Positions 26,078-36,337 are shown, counted from the first letter of the stretch. The stretch: 64,000 bases of DNA from Zhenhengia yiwuensis (GCF_014384995.1 NZ_JACRSY010000007.1:72868-136867), one strand, 5' to 3'. Notes: generated from the letters alone by a model not told the origin. A program made the numbers and translations.

Positions 26078-27758
26078 ATAACTCTCCCCTACTATATGGT
26101 ATGACAATCTCTACCTGATTTTTCTCTCCATCAACTCTACTTACATTAAATGCTGTCTCTAATCCAAATTTATCTTTTAGTATTCGCACTACATATTGTA
26201 ATCCTATCCCATTTCTAGAGATATCTTCAGGTGAAGTTAAAATCTTCTTTATCTTTTCTTCATCTAACGGATTTCCCTTATTCATAACCTTTATAGAGAT
26301 TTTTCCACTATCTTGTAATGCTACAATAAGCTTAATAATGGATTTTTCTTCTTCCCCATAAAAGATTGCATTTTCAATAAGTGGCTGTAATATAAACCTG
26401 GGTATAGTAGATTTTAATACCATTTCAGGCACATTAAGTACCATTTCAAAATCGATATTGTACCTTATTCGTTGTAAAGTAATATAAGCTTTAACTGAAT
26501 CTAATTCTTGTTGTATAGTCGTTTCTTTATCTTTTTCCATATTATACATTAATAATTTATTAAGAGCTGATATGAAACATACTATATCCTGATAATTTCT
26601 ACTCTCTGCATACCATCTTAAACTAAGTAATGTATTATGAATAAAATGAGGATTAATTTTATAAAAAAGCTGTTTGATTTGTAATTCTGTTTTTTCACTT
26701 TCTTCTTTTTCTTTATATTTAATTAAGTTCAAGATATTTTCTCTCATTTTATTAAAACATTGAAGATTTTCATCTAATTCTTCTATATGTAGCATTTCTA
26801 ATTGTTCTTTTACTTGTCCAGTATCAATATTCTTTAATTCCTTATTAAATTGATTAAAAGGCTTATAAATTGATTGCCAAATTCCACAAGCTATCCCGAT
26901 ACTCCCTATTACCGAAATAGCAATAATAATACAATACTTAAATGCTAATGCATTTAATTTCTTATAGTAATTTACTTTAGGGACTAAAATACTTATTTCC
27001 CATCCCCCCTGAGCCTCTACAGAGAATGCAGCATAGTCATGCAATACTTTTAATTCTTCTTCGCTACTCCTGTAAATAACTTGTCCATTATCTGATGTTA
27101 TGAGATAAATTGCATCTAAATCTTCTAAGGTGTTCTCTAAAATCTCTTCCATTTGCTTATAACCAGATTCTATATAAATCAAGACATCTTGATATCCACC
27201 TACTCTTACTTTGCGTACTAGAGAAATAACATCATATATACTTGCTACAGAAGCTGTTTGATGTGGCCCATAAAAAACCATTTCTCCCTGCTTAGAAAGC
27301 TGCTCTTGTTCTAGAGGCAATGCTTCTTTTGCTAACGATGAGTTAATCTTTTTTAATTGATTCTTATCTCCTATATAAAAATATGTTATATTTGCAATCC
27401 TTGGATTAGCTAATTCGTATATTGCAATCTGCTCATTCAAGTACTTCAACATGTTTACTTTTTCTATACCCTCTTCTTCATCTAAATATAAATATAGTTT
27501 TTTCCCTATTTGCCCATCATAAACAAGTTGTTGAGACATATTAATCATAGTTTCCATTATTACTTCAATATTTTCTTTCATTTGATTCAGTTCATTATGA
27601 ATGAGTTGTGATAGATTTTCTTGATAAAGATTATATACCTTATATAAAGTAAGTCCCCCTATTAAAAAGATAGGAATAATTGAACTACATACTAAAAATA
27701 TTTTCAATCTATTTTTTAGTGATTTAAAATAAATTATATTTTTTAGTTTCATTTTCAT
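26049..27758 (-). CDS. YesM-type sensor histidine kinase
   Basis: The protein has 569 residues. The first membrane helix is at about 18-40, the second at about 275-297, and an extracellular sensor of about 235 residues lies between them. A HAMP-like linker follows, then the His_kinase box INPHFIHNTLLSLRW with the phosphorylated histidine, and an HATPase domain with LIENAIFYGEEEK and GIGLQYVVRIL. The family senses sugars or cell-wall stress and signals to AraC-type YesN regulators. The start follows GGGGGA. Confidence 0.93.
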   Translation of the reverse strand: MKMKLKNIIYFKSLKNRLKIFLVCSSIIPIFLIGGLTLYKVYNLYQENLSQLIHNELNQMKENIEVIMETMINMSQQLVYDGQIGKKLYLYLDEEEGIEKVNMLKYLNEQIAIYELANPRIANITYFYIGDKNQLKKINSSLAKEALPLEQEQLSKQGEMVFYGPHQTASVASIYDVISLVRKVRVGGYQDVLIYIESGYKQMEEILENTLEDLDAIYLITSDNGQVIYRSSEEELKVLHDYAAFSVEAQGGWEISILVPKVNYYKKLNALAFKYCIIIAISVIGSIGIACGIWQSIYKPFNQFNKELKNIDTGQVKEQLEMLHIEELDENLQCFNKMRENILNLIKYKEKEESEKTELQIKQLFYKINPHFIHNTLLSLRWYAESRNYQDIVCFISALNKLLMYNMEKDKETTIQQELDSVKAYITLQRIRYNIDFEMVLNVPEMVLKSTIPRFILQPLIENAIFYGEEEKSIIKLIVALQDSGKISIKVMNKGNPLDEEKIKKILTSPEDISRNGIGLQYVVRILKDKFGLETAFNVSRVDGEKNQVEIVIPYSRGELYVKDIGSRG

Positions 27759-27867
27759 TATTTATTCCCCCTTTATTATATTGTCTATATTCTACAACAA
27801 ATTTAAAATTTTTAAAATAAACTTCTCACAGAATAACTTACTTTATCATTTTTCTCTGTTATATCAC

Positions 27868-27916
27868 ATAAAATATACCTAAAACACTCCTAACAAACAC
27901 AGCATTTTAGGTATAT
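27868..27916 (-). terminator. Possible terminator downstream of the GntP-type gene
   Basis: A perfect 12-bp stem ATATACCTAAAA/TTTTAGGTATAT with a 20-base loop is followed on the reverse strand by a short T-rich tract. It lies about 115 bases after the permease stop, which lowers confidence. Confidence 0.45.
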
Positions 27917-28030
27917 CTTTTAACATATATGCTTTTGTCCACTTCTTCCTATTGAGCTTCATACTTTCCTTGGAGGAATCAGATATTACAATCACTTTTT
28001 TAATTTCTCTACATTCTTAATAAAGCTCCC

Positions 28031-29410
28031 CTAAATCATAAATAAAGATAAAACAAAGATAAAGATGATTGAAACGATCCCCATGATTAAAGTGGTCATT
28101 GTATGTGTCCTATAACCTTCTTGTGGTTTCATGCCACCGAAGTTAGTGACTACCCAAAAGTAACTATCATTGGCATGCGAAACAGTCATAGCGCCTGCTC
28201 CAATTGCCATAACTGTAAGGGCTGCTGCTACTGGTGTTGTAAGACCTAGTGCTGCCATCATTGTACCAGACTCTGCAAAAGAACCCATAATAGCTGCTGT
28301 TGTGGTAATAGCTACAGTAGAAGAACCTTGTGCAGTTTTTAAAATAGCTGCTATTAAAAATGGGAAGAAAATACCTACTGAAGATAAGAAGGCTGCGTTT
28401 TCTGTAATGTATTCTACAAAACCTGCTGTCGTAATGACTTTACCTAATACACCACCTGCTGCAGTAACAAAAAGGATTGGCCCTACAACTTTAAGTGTTT
28501 CATTTGTTAAACCATTGAATTCATTCATTTGCTTACGGCTTACTAATAAACCAATAGCAAATAATAAGCCTACTGTTAAGGCAATCATAGGATTACCAAG
28601 GAAGGTGCAAAGACTCATAGCCATCCCTTCAAAATGAAGTACAGATGCAATTGAACCTAAAGTCATAAGTAAAATAGGCATAAGAATAGGTGAAAGAGCC
28701 ATAAATCCATTTGGCAACTTACCATATTCTGCTACAAGCTCTTCATAAGTCGTCACAAACTGCTTATTCTCTTCTCGGTCTTCTGAGGATTGAACCTTCT
28801 TACCAATAAACTTAGCGTAGAAATAAGCGGCAATAAGTGCTGGTATAGATATAAGTACTCCAAGTCCAATAACAAGTAGTAAGTTATCTCCTACTCCTAC
28901 TGAACCAGCTGCTGCAATAGGACCTGGTGTAGGCGGAATAAATACGTGAGAAACATATAACCCTGCGGCAAGTGCTACAGTCATGGCTACACTAGATGCC
29001 TGTGTACGCTTCCTCAAAGCTTTACGGATAGGTTCTAGGATAACAAATCCACTATCACAAAATACAGGAATGGATACCACCCATCCCATAATGAGAATAG
29101 CAAGTTCGGGACGCTTCTTGCCTACCAATTTAACAACCATATCAGCAAGTTTTACAGCTGCCCCCGTCTTCTCCAAAACAATACCAATAAGTGCCCCAAG
29201 AATAATAACAATGCCAATACTTGTAAAGGTGCCACTAAATCCTGCTCCAATGGTCTTTGGTATTTCTTCAAGCGGAATTCCTACTGCCATCCCTAATATG
29301 AGTGCTACACCCATAATTGCTAAGAAAGGATGTACCTTAAACTTAGAAATAGCCAAAATCATAACGATAACTGCAACAACAAATGTAATAATCAGTCCTA
29401 TACCTGACAT
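28031..29410 (-). CDS. GntP-family gluconate/organic acid:H+ symporter
   Basis: This permease has about 459 residues and twelve to fourteen hydrophobic helices. The GntP signatures are PVFCDSGFVILEPIRKAL, HVFIPPTPGPIAAAG and GAMTVSHANDSYFWVV. GntP carriers import gluconate and related sugar acids or 2-hydroxy acids. Here it sits inside a glycan cluster that also contains a uronyl hydrolase, so a uronic-acid-derived aldonate is a reasonable guess. The start at 29410 follows GGGGGAAGT. No sugar-acid kinase lies nearby. Confidence 0.92.
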   Translation of the reverse strand: MSGIGLIITFVVAVIVMILAISKFKVHPFLAIMGVALILGMAVGIPLEEIPKTIGAGFSGTFTSIGIVIILGALIGIVLEKTGAAVKLADMVVKLVGKKRPELAILIMGWVVSIPVFCDSGFVILEPIRKALRKRTQASSVAMTVALAAGLYVSHVFIPPTPGPIAAAGSVGVGDNLLLVIGLGVLISIPALIAAYFYAKFIGKKVQSSEDREENKQFVTTYEELVAEYGKLPNGFMALSPILMPILLMTLGSIASVLHFEGMAMSLCTFLGNPMIALTVGLLFAIGLLVSRKQMNEFNGLTNETLKVVGPILFVTAAGGVLGKVITTAGFVEYITENAAFLSSVGIFFPFLIAAILKTAQGSSTVAITTTAAIMGSFAESGTMMAALGLTTPVAAALTVMAIGAGAMTVSHANDSYFWVVTNFGGMKPQEGYRTHTMTTLIMGIVSIIFIFVLSLFMI

Positions 29411-29561
29411 ATTACTTCCCCCTTTATTTATGTATTGTGTTGTCACTACTATATTATGCCTTTCCCTATACCTATATGTCCTAATGCATTTTAGACTGGA
29501 TTTCTCTCCTTAAACCTTGTATAAATAAAGTATATGATATTCCAAGAGAGCGAGAATTAAT

Positions 29562-31079
29562 ATGTATACTTTAAACTATAAAATAAGCCACTCTAATCAA
29601 GCTAAGCAAATACTAAAAGTTGATGCTACTCTTCCTTCTAATTCTGAAGATGTGCTTAAACTTTTTAAAGGCAAGGTTAAACTTCTAAGTTTTGAATGCG
29701 ACCATCCTTTTACAGAATCTAACCCTTATATCCTTATTGAGGGTAGCAATTCCCCTATTCATATATCCTACACTGTACAAATTAGCACACCTGGTAAGCA
29801 CGGCTTCTATGGCACAGTATCTGAGCAGCTCACTATCTTTGCCGGTGAGCAAGTCTTCCTATTCCCAACCTCTTTAATGCTTTCAGGTAACTTCACGCCT
29901 TCAACTACTATTAAGTCTGTTGAGGTGGTATATGATTTCCCTACCTATACTTCATGTATTGTCCCTTTTAAACATACGGAGACTTCTTCCTTATGTCAGT
30001 TACCTAGATGGTGTGACGTTTACGAACTTCTAAAGAGTGCCTATACATTTGGTAATCTGCAAGCTTTATGTATGCCTTCAGAAAGTAACTCACTGCATAT
30101 TCATCTAGACGCTCAATTAGACCTGCTAGATACTCCTATTGTGCAAAATATAGAAAGCCTTTTTCAATATTACGTAGACCTTTTTAATATGCCTCAGCAC
30201 ACTTTAAGTCTTATACTTCTAGCCTCTACGCCTGAACCTATTTTAGGCGGATGCGGTCGCCATGTGATTTGTTCGAGTTTTAATCCCTACGAAGTAAGAG
30301 ACTGGCAATTACTTGCCCATAGGATGTTCCACAGCTTTATGGATACAGCCCTTCCACTTAGTGACTTTCATATGCCACCTAATCTCTGGCTTACAGAGGG
30401 ACTTGCAACTTATTATGAAAATGCAGCCTTAAATATTTTAAGTGCTAATCTTAAAGGAGAACTAGGCATTCATGTCGATAAGGAATTTAATAGGCTCTAC
30501 ACCAGATACCTATATGCCAAACTAAAAGATTCAACTCATTTTGCTTTCCCACCTATGGCTGAAAAATATATACGTAGCGCGGGTAAATTAGAATTCCTTC
30601 ATTATACTCATGCTCCTCTTATTGTGAAGTATATTGAAGATACCTTTGCCATACCACCACAGCAGCCCCATAGGATGTTACGTACTTTATTAAGCTTAGG
30701 TAGTCATGAACCTTTTTCTATGCAAAAGTTTTTCACACTTATTTTAGGGCCACAAGTAGATGCCTTCGCCCAGAACTTCCTCTTTGAAGACGGCTTACTT
30801 CCTCTATGGTATTTAAGTGATGGTAGCTTCTTTACACCCGAAGAACTTATAAATGATCTTAATTATTTTGAATACCTACTCTATAGCTGGTTTGTTTTAG
30901 AAGACCCAACCTACAAAATGGCTGAGTTATCTCTTCCGCATTTAGAATCATGTCTTACACCTATCAAGCAAAACCACCTCAGCTTTGCTCACCCTAGTAT
31001 AGAAGATCAGGTTAAAACCTACTCAGCTTCTCTGTATCAAGCATTAAAGAATCAATGTGCTAAATTTCCTCCTCAATAA
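29562..31079 (+). CDS. M61/M1-like gluzincin-fold protein with degenerate active site
   Basis: The protein has 505 residues and no signal peptide. The beta-rich N-terminal domain (about 1-150) resembles the M61 glycyl-aminopeptidase N domain. The central part carries a zinc-site-like arrangement: H253-R-M-F-H257 followed by NLWLTEGLATYYE (E279). The two histidines and the distal glutamate are kept, but the catalytic Glu of HExxH is Arg, so peptidase activity is doubtful. It may be a binding protein or an enzyme with altered chemistry. The gene is divergent from the GntP-type permease and has its own terminator. Confidence 0.72.
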   Translation: MYTLNYKISHSNQAKQILKVDATLPSNSEDVLKLFKGKVKLLSFECDHPFTESNPYILIEGSNSPIHISYTVQISTPGKHGFYGTVSEQLTIFAGEQVFLFPTSLMLSGNFTPSTTIKSVEVVYDFPTYTSCIVPFKHTETSSLCQLPRWCDVYELLKSAYTFGNLQALCMPSESNSLHIHLDAQLDLLDTPIVQNIESLFQYYVDLFNMPQHTLSLILLASTPEPILGGCGRHVICSSFNPYEVRDWQLLAHRMFHSFMDTALPLSDFHMPPNLWLTEGLATYYENAALNILSANLKGELGIHVDKEFNRLYTRYLYAKLKDSTHFAFPPMAEKYIRSAGKLEFLHYTHAPLIVKYIEDTFAIPPQQPHRMLRTLLSLGSHEPFSMQKFFTLILGPQVDAFAQNFLFEDGLLPLWYLSDGSFFTPEELINDLNYFEYLLYSWFVLEDPTYKMAELSLPHLESCLTPIKQNHLSFAHPSIEDQVKTYSASLYQALKNQCAKFPPQ

Positions 31080-31089
31080 GATGACATCC

Positions 31090-31132
31090 AAAAGAGGCTT
31101 GCACCTTTTCACTCTGTGCAAGCCTCTTTTTC
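31090..31132 (+). terminator. Terminator after the M61-like gene
   Basis: AAAAGAGGCTTGCAC pairs perfectly with GTGCAAGCCTCTTTT, followed by T. Confidence 0.9.
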
Positions 31133-31176
31133 ATAGCCTATTTATTTTACACTTACTCTTCCTCTTAAACATCCTA

Positions 31177-32640
31177 CTATTGTAACCCAATCATTAAGAT
31201 AGCTAATACTATTAAAATAATTGCATTTACTAATTTTACCTTAGGCATATTTCTTCTAAATCCTTCTGAAAGCATCATCACTTTTTGCCCCTTGCTTACA
31301 GCAATAACGATAACTGTCAAAGGAATAACCATTGCTAAAACATAAATGAATAAGGCTAAGAAAGCAATACTATTTATTGTTGCACTTCTTTTTACTAAAT
31401 ATAGAATAGTCGCAAGATAAATTTGCCCCGTACATAAAAATTCTCCTGCTGATACAATCATACTTGCTATAAATATAGCTCCTACCGCATATTTTGTATC
31501 TATAAACTTGCTAAAACCCTTAATAATCTTATGATTAAACTTTCTCATACCTACTGGCAATTGTAATTTAATCTTGTCATATTGCTCACGCCTACTCGCC
31601 CAGTAATCTAAAAGGTTCACACCTGCTAATATAAAAAGAATCACAATAATAGTGATATTAACACTTGCTGTTAAACTTCTAAACCACCCTTGTTCTAAAA
31701 CACCCATTACAGAATAAAAAATCGTCCCTAAAGCAAAGTAGGTTGTGACTTTTCCTATAATATAAGTTATTCCTAATTTTAAAACAGGCTTTCCTATACT
31801 CATAAGAGAAAGTAAAAAGAATAACATGGATAAAGAACATGGATTAAATCCATTCACTAATCCTACTAATAAAACTTTAGGTAAATCCTTATAGGTAAGT
31901 GCTTCCACTTCTTCACCTTGCTCTATATCAATTTTTGAATCCAAGTTCCCTTGCTCAATAAGCTCTGGTAAGTGTTGCTTAATGTCTTCATACCCTGATA
32001 AATAACCACCATCATAAAATACAATAGGTACTTGCTGATCTTTTTCTCCTACTTTATAGGCTTTAAAATAAGCTTTTAACTGTTCAAGTACATTACTATC
32101 TCCTATATCTAAGGCCATAAGCTGAACTGTATTATTTTGAATTGCTTCATTATGGTTAAAGATATCTTTTGCTCTTTCACAGTCCTTACAAGATTGTGTA
32201 TAAAAATAAATCAGATGAGCTTCTTTATTTTCTCTAAAAGTACTTTCTTTTTCCTCTCGAAGAAATGTACCTCTCATTTCTTCCTCAATTGCCTCATCAC
32301 CTACTAATACTTGATCACCAACAATCACCATAGGCACTACACGTTCTCTTTCATTAATCTGTAACTCTTCGCATGTTTTCTCAAACACATTAAGAGCACT
32401 TTCTTGAAAAATGTTATAAGTCGTAATATGATAATTAACTTGTTCTTTTAAATCTCCTACTTCTTGATTAAAAATTTCATAAAATGTTTCTTCCCCATTA
32501 CAAGAACCACAAGGGTTATTATAAAAATACTGAATTTCTAAAGGCTCTTCTATTTTCTTCATACTGCTTATGCCTACCATAACCAAAATCCCTATAAGTC
32601 CTAGTAAAATTATGATCCCCACACTTTGCTTTTTTTTCAT
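31177..32640 (-). CDS. Thioredoxin-thioredoxin-CcdA fusion, transmembrane thiol relay
   Basis: This 487-residue membrane protein has an N-terminal anchor (about 8-25) followed by two outward-facing thioredoxin-like domains: C44-GS-C47 (about 33-125) and C151-KD-C154 (about 140-235). A CcdA/DsbD-like core of six helices (about 255-485) follows. The core keeps the two membrane cysteines, C268 in GFNPCSLSM and C403 in GEFLCTGQIYL, which carry electrons from cytoplasmic thioredoxin across the membrane. DsbD itself has one periplasmic Trx after the core; this order and the doubled Trx are different. The likely role is reduction of extracytoplasmic disulfides or peroxides. Confidence 0.85.
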   Translation of the reverse strand: MKKKQSVGIIILLGLIGILVMVGISSMKKIEEPLEIQYFYNNPCGSCNGEETFYEIFNQEVGDLKEQVNYHITTYNIFQESALNVFEKTCEELQINERERVVPMVIVGDQVLVGDEAIEEEMRGTFLREEKESTFRENKEAHLIYFYTQSCKDCERAKDIFNHNEAIQNNTVQLMALDIGDSNVLEQLKAYFKAYKVGEKDQQVPIVFYDGGYLSGYEDIKQHLPELIEQGNLDSKIDIEQGEEVEALTYKDLPKVLLVGLVNGFNPCSLSMLFFLLSLMSIGKPVLKLGITYIIGKVTTYFALGTIFYSVMGVLEQGWFRSLTASVNITIIVILFILAGVNLLDYWASRREQYDKIKLQLPVGMRKFNHKIIKGFSKFIDTKYAVGAIFIASMIVSAGEFLCTGQIYLATILYLVKRSATINSIAFLALFIYVLAMVIPLTVIVIAVSKGQKVMMLSEGFRRNMPKVKLVNAIILIVLAILMIGLQ

Positions 32641-32686
32641 CTGGTTTATCTTCTCCTACATACTTGATAGACTTTTATATTCTTTA

Positions 32687-32717
32687 TTATAAAGAGGCTA
32701 GTAGATTTACTAGCCTC
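32687..32717 (-). terminator. Terminator of the fucosidase-permease-SBP operon
   Basis: On the reverse strand GAGGCTAGTA pairs with TACTAGCCTC, followed by TTTATAA. It lies just after the SBP stop codon. Confidence 0.75.
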
Positions 32718-32729
32718 CTTCCTATCTTA

Positions 32730-34394
32730 TTATTTAGTACGATCAAATGCAGCTTGGTGTACTTCTAAGTAACGTGCTACATTTAATGCTTCTAATTCTT
32801 TTTTGTATTTTTCCCATTCTGCATCATCGTTAATATCTCTTGTACCTGTTGCAAATGCACCCATTGATTCTTTTACATAGTCTAAAATTTGTGTTTGAAG
32901 TTGTGCAAATCCATCTAACTCTTCTGGTAACATATACATACTACTTGGAAGATATTCTTCTTGTGCATAAGGTTCATAGTAATCTCTTGTTGCAGAAAAG
33001 AGCATTGCTTCTCCTTTGTATGGAGCCATTTCATCATTTGGATCAATTGCTTCCCCTGCTCTTACATCTGCGGTTAAGTTAACTAATGCAACGTTTGGCA
33101 TTGCAGTATTTTTCTCACCTGTTGTTTCTGGTTTTAGAATTTTAGCCCATTTAGCTGGGTTTCCATCTAGTCCAACATAACCTTCTGGTGCTACTTCCCA
33201 CTCTTGCCCTTCAATACCATAATTAGAGCACATTGTAACTTCTGGATTATAAAGAGAATCTACCCATTTAAAGATTAATTCTGGATTTTTTGCCGCACTT
33301 GTAATAACAAAGTGACCTGAATAAATGCCTCCTGGTGAGGTAATTGTTGTTCTTACACCATTTGGTCCTTCAAGTGGGCTAAGTGGTTGATACATTTTAA
33401 ATCTTCCTAATGCTTCACTCCCTATTGTATCATTAGGTGTGGCACCTATCCCTACACCAATTACTGGGTCTTCACTATTCGCTAAAGCTGTCATTTCTTG
33501 CATAGGTTGTGTTAAAGATGTAGCTTCAATTAAACCTTCTTCCATAAGTTCATTAACAAACTTTAATCCTTCTCTCCATTCATCTGTTAATGGTGAAAAA
33601 TAAATTTTCCCGTCTTTTACCCCTAGTCTTTTGCCATAGTCATTATATACAAATGAATTCATAAGAAAATCAATAGGATTTGCATTCCATCCATCTGTAC
33701 TTCCAATAATCCCCACTTCATCTTGTTTACCATTTCCATTTGGATCTTGTGTTTTAAAAGCTCTTAACACTTCCACTAATTCATCTGTTGTTTCTGGGTA
33801 TTTTAATCCTAACTTATCTAACCAATCTTGGTTAATCCAAGCTTTTCCAGAGTACATACAGTGATAACATTCATTAATACGTGGTAAAGAATAGATATTA
33901 CCATCTGGTGCTGTAACTGCTGCTGGAAGCTGTTCTTGTTGCTCAAAAACTTGTTTTGTATAATAACCATATTTTTCAATAAGGTCATTTAACGGAATAA
34001 TAATGCCTTGTTGACCATAGTTTACTTCATCTTCTTTACTAAATCCACCCATCATAAAGGCATCCGGAAGATTGCCTGTTGCAAGCATAAGATTTTTCTT
34101 TTCTTTAAAAGATTCTTCTGGAATTTGCTCATAGTTTACTTTAATATTTGTTTTTTCTTCAAACCATTTGGTAAAATCATTTGTATTTAAATCAAGTATA
34201 TAGGCCGTATCTGGTGCTACAATTGAAATTTCTTGTTTTTCTTTAACAATAGGGAAGGTTCCTGGTTCATTGTATTCAATTGGCGTTGTACTTTGAGTAG
34301 TCTCCTTCTGATTGTTTTTGTTAGAGCATCCTGTAGCTGCCATAGATGTTAAAATAGTTAGTGCAATGAAAGTTGATACAAGCTTTTTATTCAT
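32730..34394 (-). CDS. Sugar ABC solute-binding lipoprotein, LplA type
   Basis: The protein has 554 residues. Its lipobox is MAATGC (C23), and it has a type-1 solute-binding fold with LPDAFMMGGFSKEDE, a TQDPNGNGKQDEVG Ca-loop-like segment and GGIYSGHFVITSAAKNP. It is the last gene of the operon fucosidase-permease-permease-SBP, so it is predicted to bind a fucosylated oligosaccharide. A transcription terminator follows the stop codon. Confidence 0.92.
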   Translation of the reverse strand: MNKKLVSTFIALTILTSMAATGCSNKNNQKETTQSTTPIEYNEPGTFPIVKEKQEISIVAPDTAYILDLNTNDFTKWFEEKTNIKVNYEQIPEESFKEKKNLMLATGNLPDAFMMGGFSKEDEVNYGQQGIIIPLNDLIEKYGYYTKQVFEQQEQLPAAVTAPDGNIYSLPRINECYHCMYSGKAWINQDWLDKLGLKYPETTDELVEVLRAFKTQDPNGNGKQDEVGIIGSTDGWNANPIDFLMNSFVYNDYGKRLGVKDGKIYFSPLTDEWREGLKFVNELMEEGLIEATSLTQPMQEMTALANSEDPVIGVGIGATPNDTIGSEALGRFKMYQPLSPLEGPNGVRTTITSPGGIYSGHFVITSAAKNPELIFKWVDSLYNPEVTMCSNYGIEGQEWEVAPEGYVGLDGNPAKWAKILKPETTGEKNTAMPNVALVNLTADVRAGEAIDPNDEMAPYKGEAMLFSATRDYYEPYAQEEYLPSSMYMLPEELDGFAQLQTQILDYVKESMGAFATGTRDINDDAEWEKYKKELEALNVARYLEVHQAAFDRTK

Positions 34395-34432
34395 AATTTT
34401 ATCCCCCTATAAATTATTATTTTAATTTAGTT

Positions 34433-35338
34433 TTAACCCTTAATTGCTCCAATCATTACACCTTTAACAAAGTGCTTTTGAATAAATGGATAAAGGATTA
34501 ACATCGGTAAACTCGATATAACAATAACAGCATACTTAATAAGTTCTGCTAACCCTTTTTGTTGTTCCATACTTGCAACGTCCATCATCATTTGTGAGTC
34601 AAATTGGTTTTGTACTAAAATATTTCTTAGTACAATTTGTAATGGGTATAATTGTTTATCTGCTAAATAGATCATTGGGCCAAAGTAGGAATTCCAATGT
34701 CCAACTGCATAGAACATAACCAGTACTGCGATAATTGGTTTGGAAAGTGGCAGAACAACACTCATTAAAAATCTAAAATCTGAACAACCATCTAACTGAC
34801 CTGCTTCAAACAAGTCTTCTGGAATGGTTGTTTGGAAGAATGTTCTTGCAACAATAACATTGTACACACCTACTGCACCTGGCAAAATTAATGCCCAGTA
34901 CGTATTATAAAGCCCTAAGTTATTAATTAAGATAAAGGTTGGAATAAGTCCTCCCCCAAAGAACATGGTAAAGGTAAAGAATAAAGTAATAACGCCTTTT
35001 CCATATAATGTTTTTCTTGATAGCGGATAAGCAGCCATAATGGTAATAATAACTTGTATAACAGTCCCTAATACTGTGATATAAATCGCATTAAAGAATC
35101 CTCTTACAATATCTGGATGCTGGAATACAACTTCATATCCACGTAGTGTAAAATCTACAGGCCATAACCACACTTTTCCACTGCTTACTGCTTGTGGATT
35201 ACTAAATGATGCACTTAATACATAGATAAGGGGATAGGCAACTAAGATAAGCACGAGCCAAAGTATAACTGTATTGATTGCATTAAAAACCTTATCTTGT
35301 CTTGTTTCATTTATTTTACTTCCTTTAGTTTTTTTCAT
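34433..35338 (-). CDS. Carbohydrate ABC permease, LplC type
   Basis: This permease has about 301 residues and six helices. The EAA loop is FEAGQLDGCSDFRFLMSVVLP, a weaker match than usual (E-A-G). The C-terminal FIQKHFVKGVMIGAIKG is typical of LplC. I prefer the ATG at 35338, with GGGGGA six bases upstream, over the GTG two codons earlier. It is 13 bases downstream of the partner permease and 39 bases upstream of the SBP gene. Confidence 0.92.
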   Translation of the reverse strand: MKKTKGSKINETRQDKVFNAINTVILWLVLILVAYPLIYVLSASFSNPQAVSSGKVWLWPVDFTLRGYEVVFQHPDIVRGFFNAIYITVLGTVIQVIITIMAAYPLSRKTLYGKGVITLFFTFTMFFGGGLIPTFILINNLGLYNTYWALILPGAVGVYNVIVARTFFQTTIPEDLFEAGQLDGCSDFRFLMSVVLPLSKPIIAVLVMFYAVGHWNSYFGPMIYLADKQLYPLQIVLRNILVQNQFDSQMMMDVASMEQQKGLAELIKYAVIVISSLPMLILYPFIQKHFVKGVMIGAIKG

Positions 35339-35350
35339 ATACACTCCCCC

Positions 35351-36337
35351 TTACCACAAGCTGGTTTCGCCTAATTTTTTAGCCACCATATTTACAATAG
35401 CCAATAATATAAAGTTAATAACAGCATTAAATAAACCGACTGCTGCTGAAAAGCTATATTGTGCACTTTCAAGACCCATTCTATATACAAACGTTGAGAT
35501 AACATCAGATTTTGCCATATTTAAACTATTTTGCATCAATAAGATTTTTTCATATCCAACGCTCATAATACTACCAAAATTCATAATAAGCAGGATGGTT
35601 ACTGTTGGTAAAATTCCTGGAATATTAACATGCCAAATACGTTGCCATCTACTTGCACCATCCACAATCGCCGCTTCATGTAATGTAGGGTCTATACCTG
35701 CTAAAGCTGCAATATAGATAATGGAACTATAGCCCATACCCTGCCACACTCCAGACCATACATAAATAGACTTAAACCATTCTGGCTTTGCCATGAAATC
35801 TATAGGTTTGCCCCCAAATAATTGAATAAATTGATTAATAATACCTGAACTTGGAGATAAAATCAATAAAATAATACCTACCATAACTACTGTTGAAATA
35901 AAATGTGGTGCATATGTAATCATTTGAACTGCTTTTTTAAACTTGGTGCTCGTACACTCATTAAGCGCTAAGGCTAATATAATAGGAATTGGAAATCCTG
36001 CAATTAATGAATATAAACTAATTGTAATCGTATTACCTATCAATCTTGAAAATTGATGAGAATTTATAAAGTTTATAAAGTGCTTGAATCCAACCCATTT
36101 ACTACCCTCTATCCCATAGCTTGGGATATAATCCTTAAAGGCAATTTGCAGACCATACATTGGACCATATGAGAATATAGCTACTAGTACAACCGGTATC
36201 AGTAAAATAATATAAAGTTGCCAATGTCTCATAATTCTTTTTTTGGCTTTAGATAACCTTTGTTTAAAACTTAATTGGTTACTTTTTTCTAAAGCAAGTG
36301 TGGTATTTTTATCTAAAACATTCTCTTTTACCATCAT
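35351..36337 (-). CDS. Carbohydrate ABC permease, LplB type
   Basis: This permease has 328 residues. A basic cytoplasmic N terminus of about 45 residues precedes six helices. The EAA loop is HEAAIVDGASRWQRIWHVNIP, and YIILLIPVVLVAIFSYGPMYG is the LplB-like first helix. Two tandem ATG codons open the frame, and the second (36334) is better spaced from AGGGGG. It lies between the intact fucosidase and its partner permease. No ATPase gene is present. Confidence 0.92.
   Translation of the reverse strand: MMVKENVLDKNTTLALEKSNQLSFKQRLSKAKKRIMRHWQLYIILLIPVVLVAIFSYGPMYGLQIAFKDYIPSYGIEGSKWVGFKHFINFINSHQFSRLIGNTITISLYSLIAGFPIPIILALALNECTSTKFKKAVQMITYAPHFISTVVMVGIILLILSPSSGIINQFIQLFGGKPIDFMAKPEWFKSIYVWSGVWQGMGYSSIIYIAALAGIDPTLHEAAIVDGASRWQRIWHVNIPGILPTVTILLIMNFGSIMSVGYEKILLMQNSLNMAKSDVISTFVYRMGLESAQYSFSAAVGLFNAVINFILLAIVNMVAKKLGETSLW

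Noticed and set aside
28170..28637. Plus-strand 155-codon frame opposite the GntP-type gene
   Set aside because: It lies fully within a well-supported membrane transporter gene; its Ala/Val-rich sequence is the usual shadow of transmembrane codons on the other strand. The 176-codon frame at 28983-29513 is rejected for the same reason.
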